From Ryuthela nishihirai (taxonomy: Eukaryota > Arthropoda > Arachnida > Araneae > Heptathelidae): 64,000 nt of DNA. A program made the translations under genes and the position numbers. The stretch is from NCBI GenBank assembly GCA_038380435.1, contig JAWZYU010000123.1, positions 248,001-312,000 on the forward strand. Direction: 5' to 3'. Below, one piece after another: positions 9,968-20,451 of this stretch. Each line of letters opens with the position of its first letter. Position 1 is the first letter of the stretch. The notes beneath the pieces are model-generated. The model had not been told where the DNA came from. It did no database searches and was given only the letters and a program-made list of their open reading frames with translations.

Positions 9968-10998
9968 ATGGGAAAAACAGCGGACGTAAGTGATTTTGAC
10001 AAAGGCCAAATTGTAATGGGTAGACGACTGAGTCAGAGCATTTCAGAGATGGCAAGGCTTGTTGAGTGTTCATGGTCAGCTGTGGTTAGTAACTTCAAAA
10101 AGTGGTACGGAGGGAAAACCACGAACCGCCAGCAAAGTGTGCGTCGACCACAGCTCATCGATGCTAGAGCTCAGCGAAGTCTATCCCATATGGTACGAGC
10201 CAACAGAAGGGATACTGTGGCGTAACTCGCCCGTAATTCTAATGCTGCTGCCGGGAGTAATGTGTCACAACACACAGTACATCGAACCCTGCTGAAAACG
10301 GGGTTGCGTAGCCGCTGACAGCTCCGAATGCCCATGCTAACTTCAGTTCACCATCGAAAGCGCCTACAATGGGCACGCCAACATCAAAACTGGACCTTGA
10401 ATGATTGGAAGAAGGTTGTGTTGTCCAATGAAATTCGTTTCCTGTTGCACCATGTGGACGGTCGTGTACGTGTGCATCGTTTACCTGGGAAGTGTTGGCA
10501 CTTCCCCAGGTAAACGATGCACACCAGTGAAGAAAGTGTAATGCTTTTGGCAATGTTCTGCTGGAAAATCCTGGGTTCAGTCATTCATGTGCAGAAAACT
10601 ATGACGTCTACTACCTACCTAAACATCAGTACAGACCAGGTACATGATTTCATGGCAACAGTATACCCATCCAATAGTGCCATCTTTCAGCAGGATAATG
10701 CACCATGCCACATTGGCCGGATTGTTCAAGAATGGTTCGCTGAACATGAGGAAGACTTTCAGGTATTGGCATGACCTCCAAATTCCCCAGACACAGCAAT
10801 CCGATCGAGCATCTGTGGTTTGTGTTGGAACATCATATCCGATCTATGGTGGCTCAACCATGTAACTTACAAGAGTTAAAGAATCTGCTGGTAACGTGTG
10901 ACCAGATATCAAAAGATACCTTTAGAAATTTTGTAGTGTCCATGCCTCACCGGGTAACAGCTGTTTTGGCGGCACGTAGAGGACCAACATCATATTAG
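9968..10998 (+). pseudogene. Tc1 transposase, inactivated
   Basis: The frame starting at 9,968 encodes an N-terminal paired-like helix-turn-helix ([20 protein letters not shown], residues about 18-37) that would bind the element ends. A DDE catalytic core follows. It is stopped at 10,223, 10,316, 10,511 and 10,772. Near 10,790 two extra bases shift the frame, so SNPIEHLW and the C-terminus RVTAVLAARRGPTSY lie in another frame. The first catalytic aspartate, normally in SDES, is asparagine here (LSNEIRF near 10,430). The second is kept in FQQDNAPCH. The segment between HRLPG and SVMLLAMFCW has been replaced by an inverted copy of upstream sequence (see 10,471-10,523). The enzyme is certainly non-functional. 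Confidence 0.92.
10471..10523. repeat. hairpin inside Tc1 transposase
   Basis: Bases 10,471-10,494 and 10,499-10,523 are inverted copies of each other with one extra C in the right arm and a 4-base loop (TTGG). The right arm introduces a stop and replaces conserved transposase residues, so it arose after the gene was laid down. Confidence 0.92.
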
Positions 10999-11030
10999 GC
11001 AGCTGGTCATAATGTTTTGGCTCTTCGGTG

Positions 11031-11395
11031 TAAATACATTAGACAGATAATTTTATATTCCTTCAAATTTTACCATAAAAAGCATATTTTAGAAGCTGTG
11101 GAGCATCGAATTTGGCTTTCTTCTGATATGACAAAAATTCGATATTTTGTTATCTAGGTAGTATATATCAATTGAAACGCTTAAACTTTCAGAAACTAGA
11201 GCTATGGGTCAGGAGGATTGTTTTGGTAATGCAACAAGTTGCATATTGATAAAAAAGTTTAAAATGCCTTCCTTGTCTCAAAACCATAAAGATAAAAAAG
11301 ACCTGATTTCATTGAGAGTGGTTTCATTTTCTGCTGAAGGCGACCATATTCGCGTGAGATCATTACACTCGCTACCTTGATTATGATGAAACTCA
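11031..11395. other. AT-rich spacer
   Basis: No gene or clear repeat could be supported between the Tc1 element and the following open frame. Confidence 0.4.
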
Positions 11396-11707
11396 TTGCT
11401 TGTGAATTACAAAAATGACTTCACGGGCCATATTTCCGAGAATTCCTACCCCACAATTCTGCCCCCTGGGGCTCACCGTTTGGTGATTTTTGTCTTCTCC
11501 TTTGCGCCTCATGCCACTTATTGGATACCCACAGATGGAGAAGGTTATGGGATCTTTTATCTTGGTACTTCGAAAAATCGTAATTATGCTACATGCTACA
11601 ATTTAGAATTTGAGAAAAGTGCGAAAAGGGAAAGTTATGGGAATTCCTTCACTGCCAAATTAGAAGTCATGTTTAAATTTCAATTTGATACCAAAGGACT
11701 CGATTAA
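11396..11707 (+). other. unrecognised open frame of 103 codons
   Basis: An uninterrupted frame starts at ATG and ends at TAA. The predicted product has an aromatic-rich, mildly hydrophobic stretch (RLVIFVFSFAPHATYW, residues about 28-43) and no motif I recognise. There is no visible signal peptide cleavage context, no neighbouring exon and no splice evidence. It may be chance or part of an unknown element, and I would not count it as a gene without transcript support. Confidence 0.15.
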
Positions 11708-11954
11708 TTACATGGCGTGAATGAGTGATCAAATGTGATCTAATTAGGAATAGACTAATGAGGAAACCACCTCAAACTCCAAACGTAAGAGGCTTCCTAA
11801 ACGGTTCTTTTATTTACAATACACAAAATAGATTTAAACCATGTACATTTTGGAGAAGTATTTTAAAAAATCCGATAAATAATATACATAAACGTATATT
11901 ATTATTTAACTAAATGAAAAAAAGAGTCGTAAATAATAAGCAGAATGAACAATC

Positions 11955-12062
11955 CTAAGCATAGAGTAAATATTGACTTGATCCCGGTGGAGTAGAAACC
12001 TACGACCTTCTAATGGCATGTCAGGTGCTCTGATTCCTGAGCCAACAGCTGTCGACCGAGAT
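11955..12062 (-). mobile_element. tRNA-derived SINE, family D
   Basis: This is the reverse-complement relative of 1,451-1,590. It contains the degraded B box, the CATGTCAGG word and the AGCCAACAGCTGTCG end that mirrors the head. It is diverged and short. Confidence 0.45.
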
Positions 12063-12920
12063 ATCTTCTATTGATTGATTTATACCACGGAGTCAGTCAT
12101 TGCATGTTGCCTTAACTACAATTGCAGATGCTAGTCGAGAAAACACTTTTTAGATATAAACCTGGGCTAGTTGAGATGAGTCTCATGTTTACAGGTCATT
12201 TTCTGTGCTTTTTCTAATATTGAAGATGAAATTCCCTCCATTTGTATAGCATGAAGCCTAAGCTTTTATGTATTGCTTCAACAGTGATTTATGATGTATA
12301 AATTTCAAATATTTCTTAATCCACTAAGTTATTACTATAAGCTTACAGGAATATTGTTAGTTTATTTTGGGTCACTTCATATATAAAGGTAATGGGAAAT
12401 AGTTTAGAAAAGGTAATATTCATCATTTTATTTTAAAGGTGATCAGTATAATTATAAAGACAATTTCATAACTTTTAAATTACCATAAAATTTTTAGATA
12501 TTTCAGTATATCGTTAAACGAAACGCTAAATTTTCATTTTTACCTTATGCTTTAATATAATAACTATAAATCATAACATATTTTAGTGTAGTATTATACC
12601 TCCGTTCAATCGGAGAGGTCAAATCGTAGATAACTAGATTCTGGTTCAGTGACTTACATGTAAGTCGCTACAAATTACCATAAAAATATATCACTAATAA
12701 ATATCATATCAAGTCTTCCGTAACTGAAATAATGTCGCATCAGACGAATTTAGCATCCCAATCATGAGCGGATCGTCACTTTCATTTAAGTAACATATTT
12801 TGTGTAAGGATCTTCCCTTTTTGTACTGATGTAAGCATATCAAACCATTGTTAAGGTGGTAGCAGTTAATAATATAAAATAATTAGTTATAATTAGTAAT
12901 AATTAACAAGGGATAATATA
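12063..12920. other. AT-rich spacer, nothing recognised
   Basis: No gene, tRNA or mobile element was supported here. Confidence 0.45.
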
Positions 12921-12974
12921 TTTCAAAAAACCTGATTTTTGTAATCGGAGATACAAAAATCAGGTTTTTTGAAA
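12921..12974. repeat. perfect 23-bp inverted repeat, 8-base loop
   Basis: Arms 12,921-12,943 and 12,952-12,974 are exact reverse complements. The loop is ATCGGAGA. It is followed by a GAAGAAGAAG run. No flanking terminator or gene context gives it a function. Confidence 0.95.
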
Positions 12975-13165
12975 GAAGAAGAAGAATGCAAAAATATACT
13001 AATCGCAAAAAAATAAATATAGCATTTTAATTTTATTTTAAAGCTTTTAATGTCTATAACATTAAAAAATACATTTATATTAAAAGATAAGGAGTTCTAC
13101 ATTATTTATATTAGAACATATCCTCTCCCCTCAAATCGTTAATTACGGGATTTACGGAGAAGTCC

Positions 13166-13207
13166 CTAAAGAGCACATGTACACTAAATTATACATGCAC
13201 TCTTTAG
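13166..13207. repeat. 16-bp inverted repeat, imperfect
   Basis: Arms 13,166-13,181 and 13,192-13,207 pair with two mismatches around a 10-base AT-rich loop. Its origin is unknown. Confidence 0.7.
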
Positions 13208-13288
13208 GAACTCGTTCATAATAAGACTATAGGCCATTTCATTAAGCATGTTGGCGATCTTATGTCAATAGCATCTCAGATACAAAAC

Positions 13289-13547
13289 TCATCATCGTCA
13301 TCATCAAGCAGCCATGGCTATATGGAGGTCCAACCAGACCGTGCAATTTAATTTTCCAAGCATTTCAGTCCTAAACTACATCTGCTGCATCTGACCACTG
13401 CATACCAATTCTAACAAGGTCCTGTCTGACATTGTGTGTCCACAGTTTCCTAGGTTTTCCCCTCTTTCTGAGGCCTTTAGACACACTCTTGATAAACCTA
13501 TTAACTAATATATAATTATCCATACGGACAACACGGTCAAACCGAGC
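13289..13547 (-). mobile_element. RTE retrotransposon, 3' end only (copy E)
   Basis: The reverse complement matches the last 250 bp of the RTE at 20,003-23,705. Shared parts are the VRMDNY block, the RMRWADNVKQDL region in decayed form, the end CCATGGCTGCTTGATGATG and a short ATG-repeat tail at 13,289-13,300. It is 5'-truncated, as is usual for target-primed insertion. Its 5' border touches the polymerase relic at 13,548 and has the same orientation. Confidence 0.85.
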
Positions 13548-15275
13548 TTACGAATCTTTTCCAGTTTTAAAATTCAAATGACAAGCGTCATGTGCGGCTC
13601 CTCGAAACTTTCCCGTAAAATGATCATGATCTCTTACTCGATCTCTCCCCAAGGGATTCTTGCATATATGGCAGTTTAAAGCATTTTCGTATAATTTTTG
13701 CCCTTTGTCGGAGAGACACATAGCAACATTATTCTTCATCAACTTTTGAATATTTTTTCCTTCCTCTAGAAGACACTTCAAGAACTCCTCTATAACATTC
13801 GGACCCCTATAAATCGTGGAAGGTTTGTATCTATACCCATCAGGGCCCACAAACACATAAGCAAATCCACACGCTTCATGTTTAGCCGTAATTGTAGAGG
13901 CAGTCGGGTTATGGAGGAATGTATCTACTTTTATTAAAAATGATTCGAAGTCAGCATAAATCACATAAGGTACAGGGAGCTGAAATTTGAAATTCGTAAA
14001 CTTCAGACACTTCTCTTCTTCACTTGGCAGCTTTATATTCTGAGGGCCGTGTTCTTCACAGTAGGTCATATGCTCCTTTAAAATACATTACTTCGGAAAA
14101 CGTTGTAAACAATAATCGCAGTAAAATCTCATACATTTATTTGGCTGGTAAGGGAACTTACAAGTCTACTCATATTCTTAATGAAGCAATAATGTATCTT
14201 TTCTCTAAATGATAAGAGCATGAGATTAATATGTCGTTTAGCTCTCACTGGTGTAATGTATAGAGGGAATGCTTCGTTCTCGTATCCAAATATATTGATA
14301 GATTCATCTTCTCAAACTTTGGATTCTGCGTTAGAGTAACAGGATAAACAAGGCTTGTGACGTCCTGTTCACTTTCCAGACGTTGATATTTAGTCAAACG
14401 ATCAGCATTTTTTTTCAACTGGATATAAAACAGCAAGTAGTATCCAAAGGAAACATTTCTGGTCGTTGTTGCGCACATTAACAATTGCATGCTTTGTTTG
14501 TAGATCTCGTGGTATAGGGATATAGCTAGAGCCTCCTAGAAGTGCGAATTTTCCAATTTTCACTTCAGGGAAAAGAATTTCATCTAAAACCCAGACACTC
14601 TGGGAACCTTCATATTCTTCACAGGAAGCTTTAACTTTCTCATAGGCCAATCGAATGTAGTTCTTTAAATCGGAATTTGGAAGACTTGTGATGCAGTTAC
14701 TCCTAAAGAAAGGATGACTATATTCATTGTTGGAGGGGCTGGCTTTTCGGACAAAACGCACTCTCACCACTAAGTACCACTTGATTCTTTGCTTCAAGTG
14801 CAATTCCTCTTGTAGAAAGGTCTCCAGTTCACTCCACGAATCATCAAGGAAAACAATCAAATCATGTCTCTCATCATTAGCCATCAAATTCCGCTTTGAA
14901 AGAATGTCAGCGAAACGGGACGGGTCGTCTTCTTTTTCATCATGCTCGTTACTCTTCTTCTTTCTTTTGCAGACATCCATCATCTGCAGAACGTTTCCTT
15001 TCCTCATTTATGTGATGTGTATGTCGGATATGCAGCTCATAATTATCTTTTCTACTAAAGGTCGTCCCACAAACTTCACATTCGAAGTTGAAACTATTCT
15101 TATGAGAGATTAGATGTCTCTCAAAGTTATCTTTCCTTGCAAACGTAGCTGTACAAGTCACACAATGGAAAAGCGCTCCTTTGTCATGAAATTTCTTATG
15201 ACGGTTCAAGCTTGCAGTATGAGCGTAGACCATTCCGCAATCTTTACACTCAAACATACTCTGCAGAATCAGCAT
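13548..15275 (-). pseudogene. Maverick/Polinton-type family B DNA polymerase relic, N-terminal part
   Basis: Minus-strand frames 15,275-14,949, 15,007-14,402, 14,490-14,245 and 14,069-13,548 form one broken gene. Order from the N-terminus: three C2H2 zinc fingers (FECKDC..H..H, FHCVTC..H..H, FECEVC..H..H); a charged region; the block VYPVTLTQNPKFEKM; a further CEEH finger end; and VIYADFESF, the first motif (DxE) of the 3'-5' exonuclease. CHICKNPLGRDRVRDHDH..GKFRGAAHDACHLN resembles an endonuclease VII zinc site. The polymerase catalytic domain is absent, because an RTE 3' end begins at the break. Frame changes lie near 14,970 and 14,420, and a deletion lies near 14,150. Such polymerases replicate virus-like elements by protein priming; this copy is dead. 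Confidence 0.78.
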
Positions 15276-18200
15276 ACAAACGCGTAGGCGCTGGACTGCT
15301 CCACGAACACAAATGATAATATTCGCATCTTCCCTTCTTTTTATAACCTTGTAACAAAGTCACTCTAAAATAAATTTAAGTGTGAATCAAATACCGATAC
15401 CCTGAAATTTTCATCGAACCTTTAATCGCTACAGCAGAATAAAATTTAATATTAATCGTCATATGGTGGGGTTGGAGTGGGGTTAAGAAGGGCAGAGATA
15501 TAGATTCGGTAACGCCAATCTATAAATTCATTGCGAATTCCCCCCCCCCCCCCCCCTGAAAAATATATCAAAGTTAATAAGGCTGAAAATAATTGAATCT
15601 GCATTTATAATAATCATTTTTCATTCAAATTAATTAGACAGAAAAATTAAGATTTCTAATGTACTTAAATTATCTAATCAAAAACCAAATACAAACGCAA
15701 CAAAATCCTAATTAATAACAGTTAATACTTTTTCAATTACATTCAAATGACACATGTGGTACTTATGGCTTCCTCTAGTCCCCATTGATAAAGAGTTCTG
15801 TAAAATTGGCACGCCTACCAACCAACATAATGCGAAACACTATTATTCCTGAGGTATAACGGGAAAGAAGTTAATAAGCTTCTCTTTGACTCACAAGTTC
15901 CCTTATATAGCAGTAACACTATTTTTCCGTGTAGGAAAAAAAACGTTTTTTTAGAAAAAAGGAAATTAATATTTGCTAGTATCTATTCTAAGTTTTTTCC
16001 ATTTATATATTGTTAATATATATTTTATAGTTTTTTTAACCTTATGATACGATATCAGAATATTTGTATTAAGCAGTAATTCTTAAAGCTAATTGTTTCG
16101 AAAATATCCATTGCGAACACTATTGAAATGTCGCTAGTAACTTGCTGCAATTAACGCTGTGATTGTCAATTTTGTTTATTATATAAACTATTGAAGGCAA
16201 ACATATGCCACATCGCCATGCGTATGTCGAAACGACTGTGTGCGAAATTATTTGTATTCTGTATTATTCTGTATTATCTGTATTGCATGTATTAACATTA
16301 AGATACATCGTAAATCAGAAAAAATTTCTTAAACACTTTACATATATTAAAATTCCCACTCCCTCACCACAAAAAATAGTTTAGATTTAAATTATTTTAA
16401 TACCTACATTTTATCAAACAATGCCACAAAAACATATAAAGGACTCTAAGATTAAAATGAACTGCAGGCTAATAATAGTTATATCTGCAAAATCAGAATC
16501 TGCCACAGTTGAAACGTATTCAGGACTCAAGCTGCAAGCTTATACTGAGTTCTAATGCAATCGAGAACACTAACAATAGTAAATGCGGCGATAAATCAAG
16601 AAAGCGACCACAGCGCCACAGTTTCTCAACGAAATAATTCAATTTACATTCTCACAGCCAACGATCCTCATGGTCGTCACTTGTAAACTTGATGCGAGAC
16701 ACCCTAGAGGCGATTATAAGTAATTCTCTACTAAATATTTATGTCGGTGGCTCTTTTCTGCATTCCAATATATGTAACATATTGTTATACATATTTGTTA
16801 AGTATTTTCAAGAATGGGAACAAATATCGTTAGTAGTGTTCGAGTCTTTCAAAAGTTCTACTATTTAACAAATATATAAAATTAAATTTCCCTCATTACA
16901 ATGAAGCTTTACATATTTGGAGGAGTTACACATTTTGAAACAATCTTTGCGTTGAATACATAATTACTTTATTCAGTCTAACATGGATCATTTCGAGTTG
17001 AATGTCACATTACAATGATATGTGAAGTCAGCACAATGAGACATGGTTGCAACTGCAACGTCTTTTTCATGTGACACCACGTTTATCTTTTGAGCACATT
17101 TGATCTGAAAATATTTCTGATGGCCTCACAAATATTTGTCTTCGTTCTGAGAAATAAAACAAATGTTATTGATCACTAGTGTAATAAAATACGTTAAATG
17201 AAAGCATTTATACAATTCCATTATGCTCCCTAAATATAAAAATACCCTATAAGGCATCTGCTTAATCCTAAATTAGGCTAAATATTGGAACAATAATAGT
17301 AAATTTCTCATTGCGGGATAACCATAATTCTTATTACCTTCCGAGGAACTATGATTGTAGGAACTTCCATGGAAAATTATTTAAAGCTTTATCTTTTACT
17401 GTTACCTAGAATCAAAAGAATTCCCATTTAAATGGGTTTGTCTTCATTTTCTACCTTTGTTCTCGTTCACCGATCTTGTTACAATTACAAAAATTATTTC
17501 CTCTAATTTAGTACGAATTCATTATATAACTATGCAAATGAAGTTGGTAACGCTCTCGTGTCTTATGAAAGTGCTGGTAACAGAGTATTAAAATCGAAAC
17601 AGGGAAATTTGCTACTTCTGCCTTGAAAAAAGTTTTTTCTTAATTGTATCATAACATATTTTAAGGAATACAACTTGTAAGTTGACAATGAGTTGTATTA
17701 TTTCATCTTTATTAAAAATCATTAGATTTCAGAAAAAGTAAAAATTTATTTCGCTATTCTTATTATTTAACTCGCTTCAAAAAATGACTTGCTGTTTGTA
17801 TTTTATCTTCTGTCTGTCTGTAGATATTGAATGTTTTTGGTTTTAACAGATAAATGAAAAATCCTTTTTTGTTCCATAGGTATCGAAAATTATTACGATT
17901 AAACCTTTTTTTAATAATTTAATAATTTAAATTTTGATATTTGGTGATTGAAATTTTCGAATTTTCAAAAGTTTGACAAATGTTTAAATAATAATTTAAA
18001 TTAAAAACTGTATCCATGCTACGAAATAAATAATTTGTACTACAGTGTAGTGATTAAGGAATTTTCACTCATTGCAAGATTCCCCTTCCCCCCCCCCCTC
18101 TACGTCACAAGAGAGTGAGTGGGAAAATGAAACCATCTTTCAAAGAGACAAATTAAAAATTACTTTTTGAGTCAGATAGGCAGAGATAAAAAATTATTCT

Positions 18201-18725
18201 TCACATTATTTTAATTATCCATTAGTTCACATAAGAAAGAGTTTTCGTTGTGGGAAAATAACGAATTTCATTCTATTTGAAAACAAGTATTCTGCATTCG
18301 CCAAAGGCGATATTATATTCTTTTAGCATTTGTAAGTGATCACATGGACATTTCCTTTTAAAATGTGAAGGCTAAAAATAAGTTAATCTTGCTTAAAATA
18401 TACATAAATTTAAGTTAAATAATACTTATTCTCTATTTTATAGCTTACTTTTATGATGACATTTTTCGGCTACGACGTAATGAAACGCCCTCAGCAGCCT
18501 TAATATTTTTAAAAAAGCTTTGAAAATGTGTTTACTTGAATGTAAGCCATATATAGTACTATAGTTCTAATAACGTTAATATTCCTTCGGTAAATATTAC
18601 TAATACAGAAATATCATGTTTTTAATTTAAATGTTTTGAGGTTTCAATCAACATAAAATATACTATATATTATTAATGCTATGTTTTCTGACCTCAATGA
18701 ATTCAAACATTTAAGCTAATTTTAG
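15276..18725. other. 3.4-kb AT-rich stretch without genes
   Basis: No gene or mobile element could be supported. A run of about 17 C lies at 15,540-15,556 and a second C-rich run near 18,086-18,098. The 17,800-18,000 part (GTAGATATTGAATGTTTTTGG, ACAGATAAATGAAAAATCC) and 18,110-18,210 resemble the units of the tandem repeat at 30,297-31,115 and are probably distant members of that family. Confidence 0.4.
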
Positions 18726-19113
18726 GTTGGGTTGGGTTGTTTTACCTCTGAGCGGCACTTTTTTGCACACCATGGGCTAAATAGCCAGGTCACATGGGCC
18801 CCGAAGGCTCAGAGAAGGTTGGGGGAGGGGACCCACTGGAACAGCTGTTGGGAGACAGATGGTAGCCTCACGTCAAGGCCATCCAGCGTGTTCTTTAACG
18901 TGCACAGGGTATGACTCTCCCGCACACGGGGCACGGCTTAACGTCCCATCCGACGGACGGCGGCCTTTCCAAGCCCATGGGTGTCCCCTACTGACCGTGG
19001 GCAGGGCGGGGAATTTTGCGGAGATAAATCTCAACACTGACCCAGCTGGGACTCGAACCTGGGAACTACAGATTACGAGCCTGGCGCGCTACCGACTGAG
19101 CCACCCCTGCCCC
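18726..19113 (-). mobile_element. tRNA-derived SINE, family B, near complete
   Basis: On the minus strand the order is tRNA-like head with A box (GGCTCAGTCGGTAG) and B box (GGTTCGAGTCC); GTTGAGATTTATCTCCGC; a GC-rich core with GACGTTAAGC and GCACGTTAAAGAACACGC; and a 3' part ending GTGCCGCTCAGAGGTAAAAC. A CAACCC-type repeat tail follows. This is the best preserved of eight copies and serves as the reference. It is an RNA polymerase III type element moved by LINE machinery in trans. Open frames in it are accidental. Confidence 0.9.
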
Positions 19114-19635
19114 GCTAGTTTTAGAGTTGAAGTTACATTAAGTTTCTAAAACCATAAACATGAATATTAAATAAAGTTCAAAAACTGAATTAAGGAAAGC
19201 TGAAAGAAACTGCTAAATATTTACTAATTTTAACAAGGCTACATATCTGAAATAAAAGTTACTTTGAAGCATAAAACTTTTAACTTGCTTCTAGCGGTAT
19301 TACAAATGACGATTAAATTTTGTTGCCAGATATATTTTTTGATCGCAGTAAAAATATGTCAATACCAAAGAAGGGGTAAGATATAATTCAATAAGTGGTT
19401 AACTCATTCTCAAAAAATGCCATTTTAAATGAAATGTAATTTCCTATAGCAAAAAAACGGTCGTGAGTTACAATTGGTTTTGAACACTGGTGTATCCTTG
19501 CATAACAGGCATGAGATGCTTTATATCGATTTGAACGGAATAAGTGTTTTTGGATTTGGTATTCAAGTGTTTTTAGTTCGTTTTAGAAAATGAGGTACGC
19601 ATATTTAGACATTGTAGATCAGCTGTCTAATCGTC
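19114..19635. other. AT-rich spacer
   Basis: Nothing is recognised here. Confidence 0.4.
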
Positions 19636-19765
19636 TATCGCAAGCGGGTCCAACCTTTTGACTTCTCTGGGCCACAATGAGCAAAGATGAATTGTTTTGG
19701 GCCGCTCAAAAATGTATAATATATTTAATGTATATGGATAATAAAACTTCATTTATTTTCTCATG
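19636..19765. mobile_element. possible hAT terminal relic
   Basis: The words GGTCCAACCTTTTGAC, CTGGGCCAC and TTTTGGGCCGC resemble the terminal region of animal hAT elements of the GGTC..CAACCTTTT..GGGCC type. No partner end or transposase was found, and the RTE begins about 240 bp further on. Confidence 0.35.
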
Positions 19766-20451
19766 TTCTTCATTATAAAATTAAAAAAGGGCAACATAAA
19801 ACTAGTGGAATATCAAACACTCGCTGAAAATCACATAATCATGTTGAAAGCATGTGTCGTAAACACGTAACTTTTACGATTTTTTTGGCCATATTGCGCC
19901 CTGGAGTGATTATACAGTAATTGTATGGTCACAAGTAGTGATCCCATTGTATCATGTTGTATATTTGCAAGTAGTAAATAAAATGGTATTTGTTCTGGCT
20001 TGTAAATGGTAGCTAGGCGTAAACTGGAAGGAGAGCTGTGTACCAATCCCCAGTGATGATGCACAGAACCGGCCAGGTCTAGCACCTAATGTCCGACCTC
20101 GCCTTCTCGTGGTGCAGGCCGTTAGTACCTTTCAAAAGAGATATTATCTTTTGGAAGGGAACGGAAGGGGAGGGCTGCCAGTTCAGTATGGCCTACTGAT
20201 CTGGTCATCTATGGGCACTTTTTTCTTTTTTTTTCAACCCTGCTGAGGAGTGGTCAACTTCTCAGAATACTGGTGCTGACCATTTATACCTACTAGACTG
20301 GACTTGTTTATGGATTTGAGCTTGATTATGGATCCTGGACTTGCTGCACTGGTGGGCCTCTGTTGAGGGAGAGTCTGCCGCTGTGTTTTCTGTTTGCTTC
20401 TGGGTTGCCAGCTCTAAGTGAACAGAGGCATGGGATACCTTATATCAGCTG

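Larger units (their letters stand above)
9820..11030 (+). mobile_element. Tc1-type DNA transposon with both ends
   Basis: The ends 9,820-9,846 and 11,004-11,030 are 27-bp terminal inverted repeats with one mismatch (starting CACCAAAGAGCC and CACCGAAGAGCC). TA lies directly outside on both sides (9,818-9,819 and 11,031-11,032), the expected target duplication. The element is 1,211 bp and holds one transposase gene (9,968-10,998), which is broken. It could only be moved by an enzyme supplied in trans. Confidence 0.92.

Noticed and set aside
12921..12974. rho-independent terminator
   Set aside because: The stem is exact, but the window is eukaryotic and there is no upstream gene.
13548..15275. 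intact Maverick/Polinton element
   Set aside because: Only the N-terminal part of the polymerase is present. No integrase, ATPase, protease, capsid gene or terminal repeats were found around either polymerase relic.
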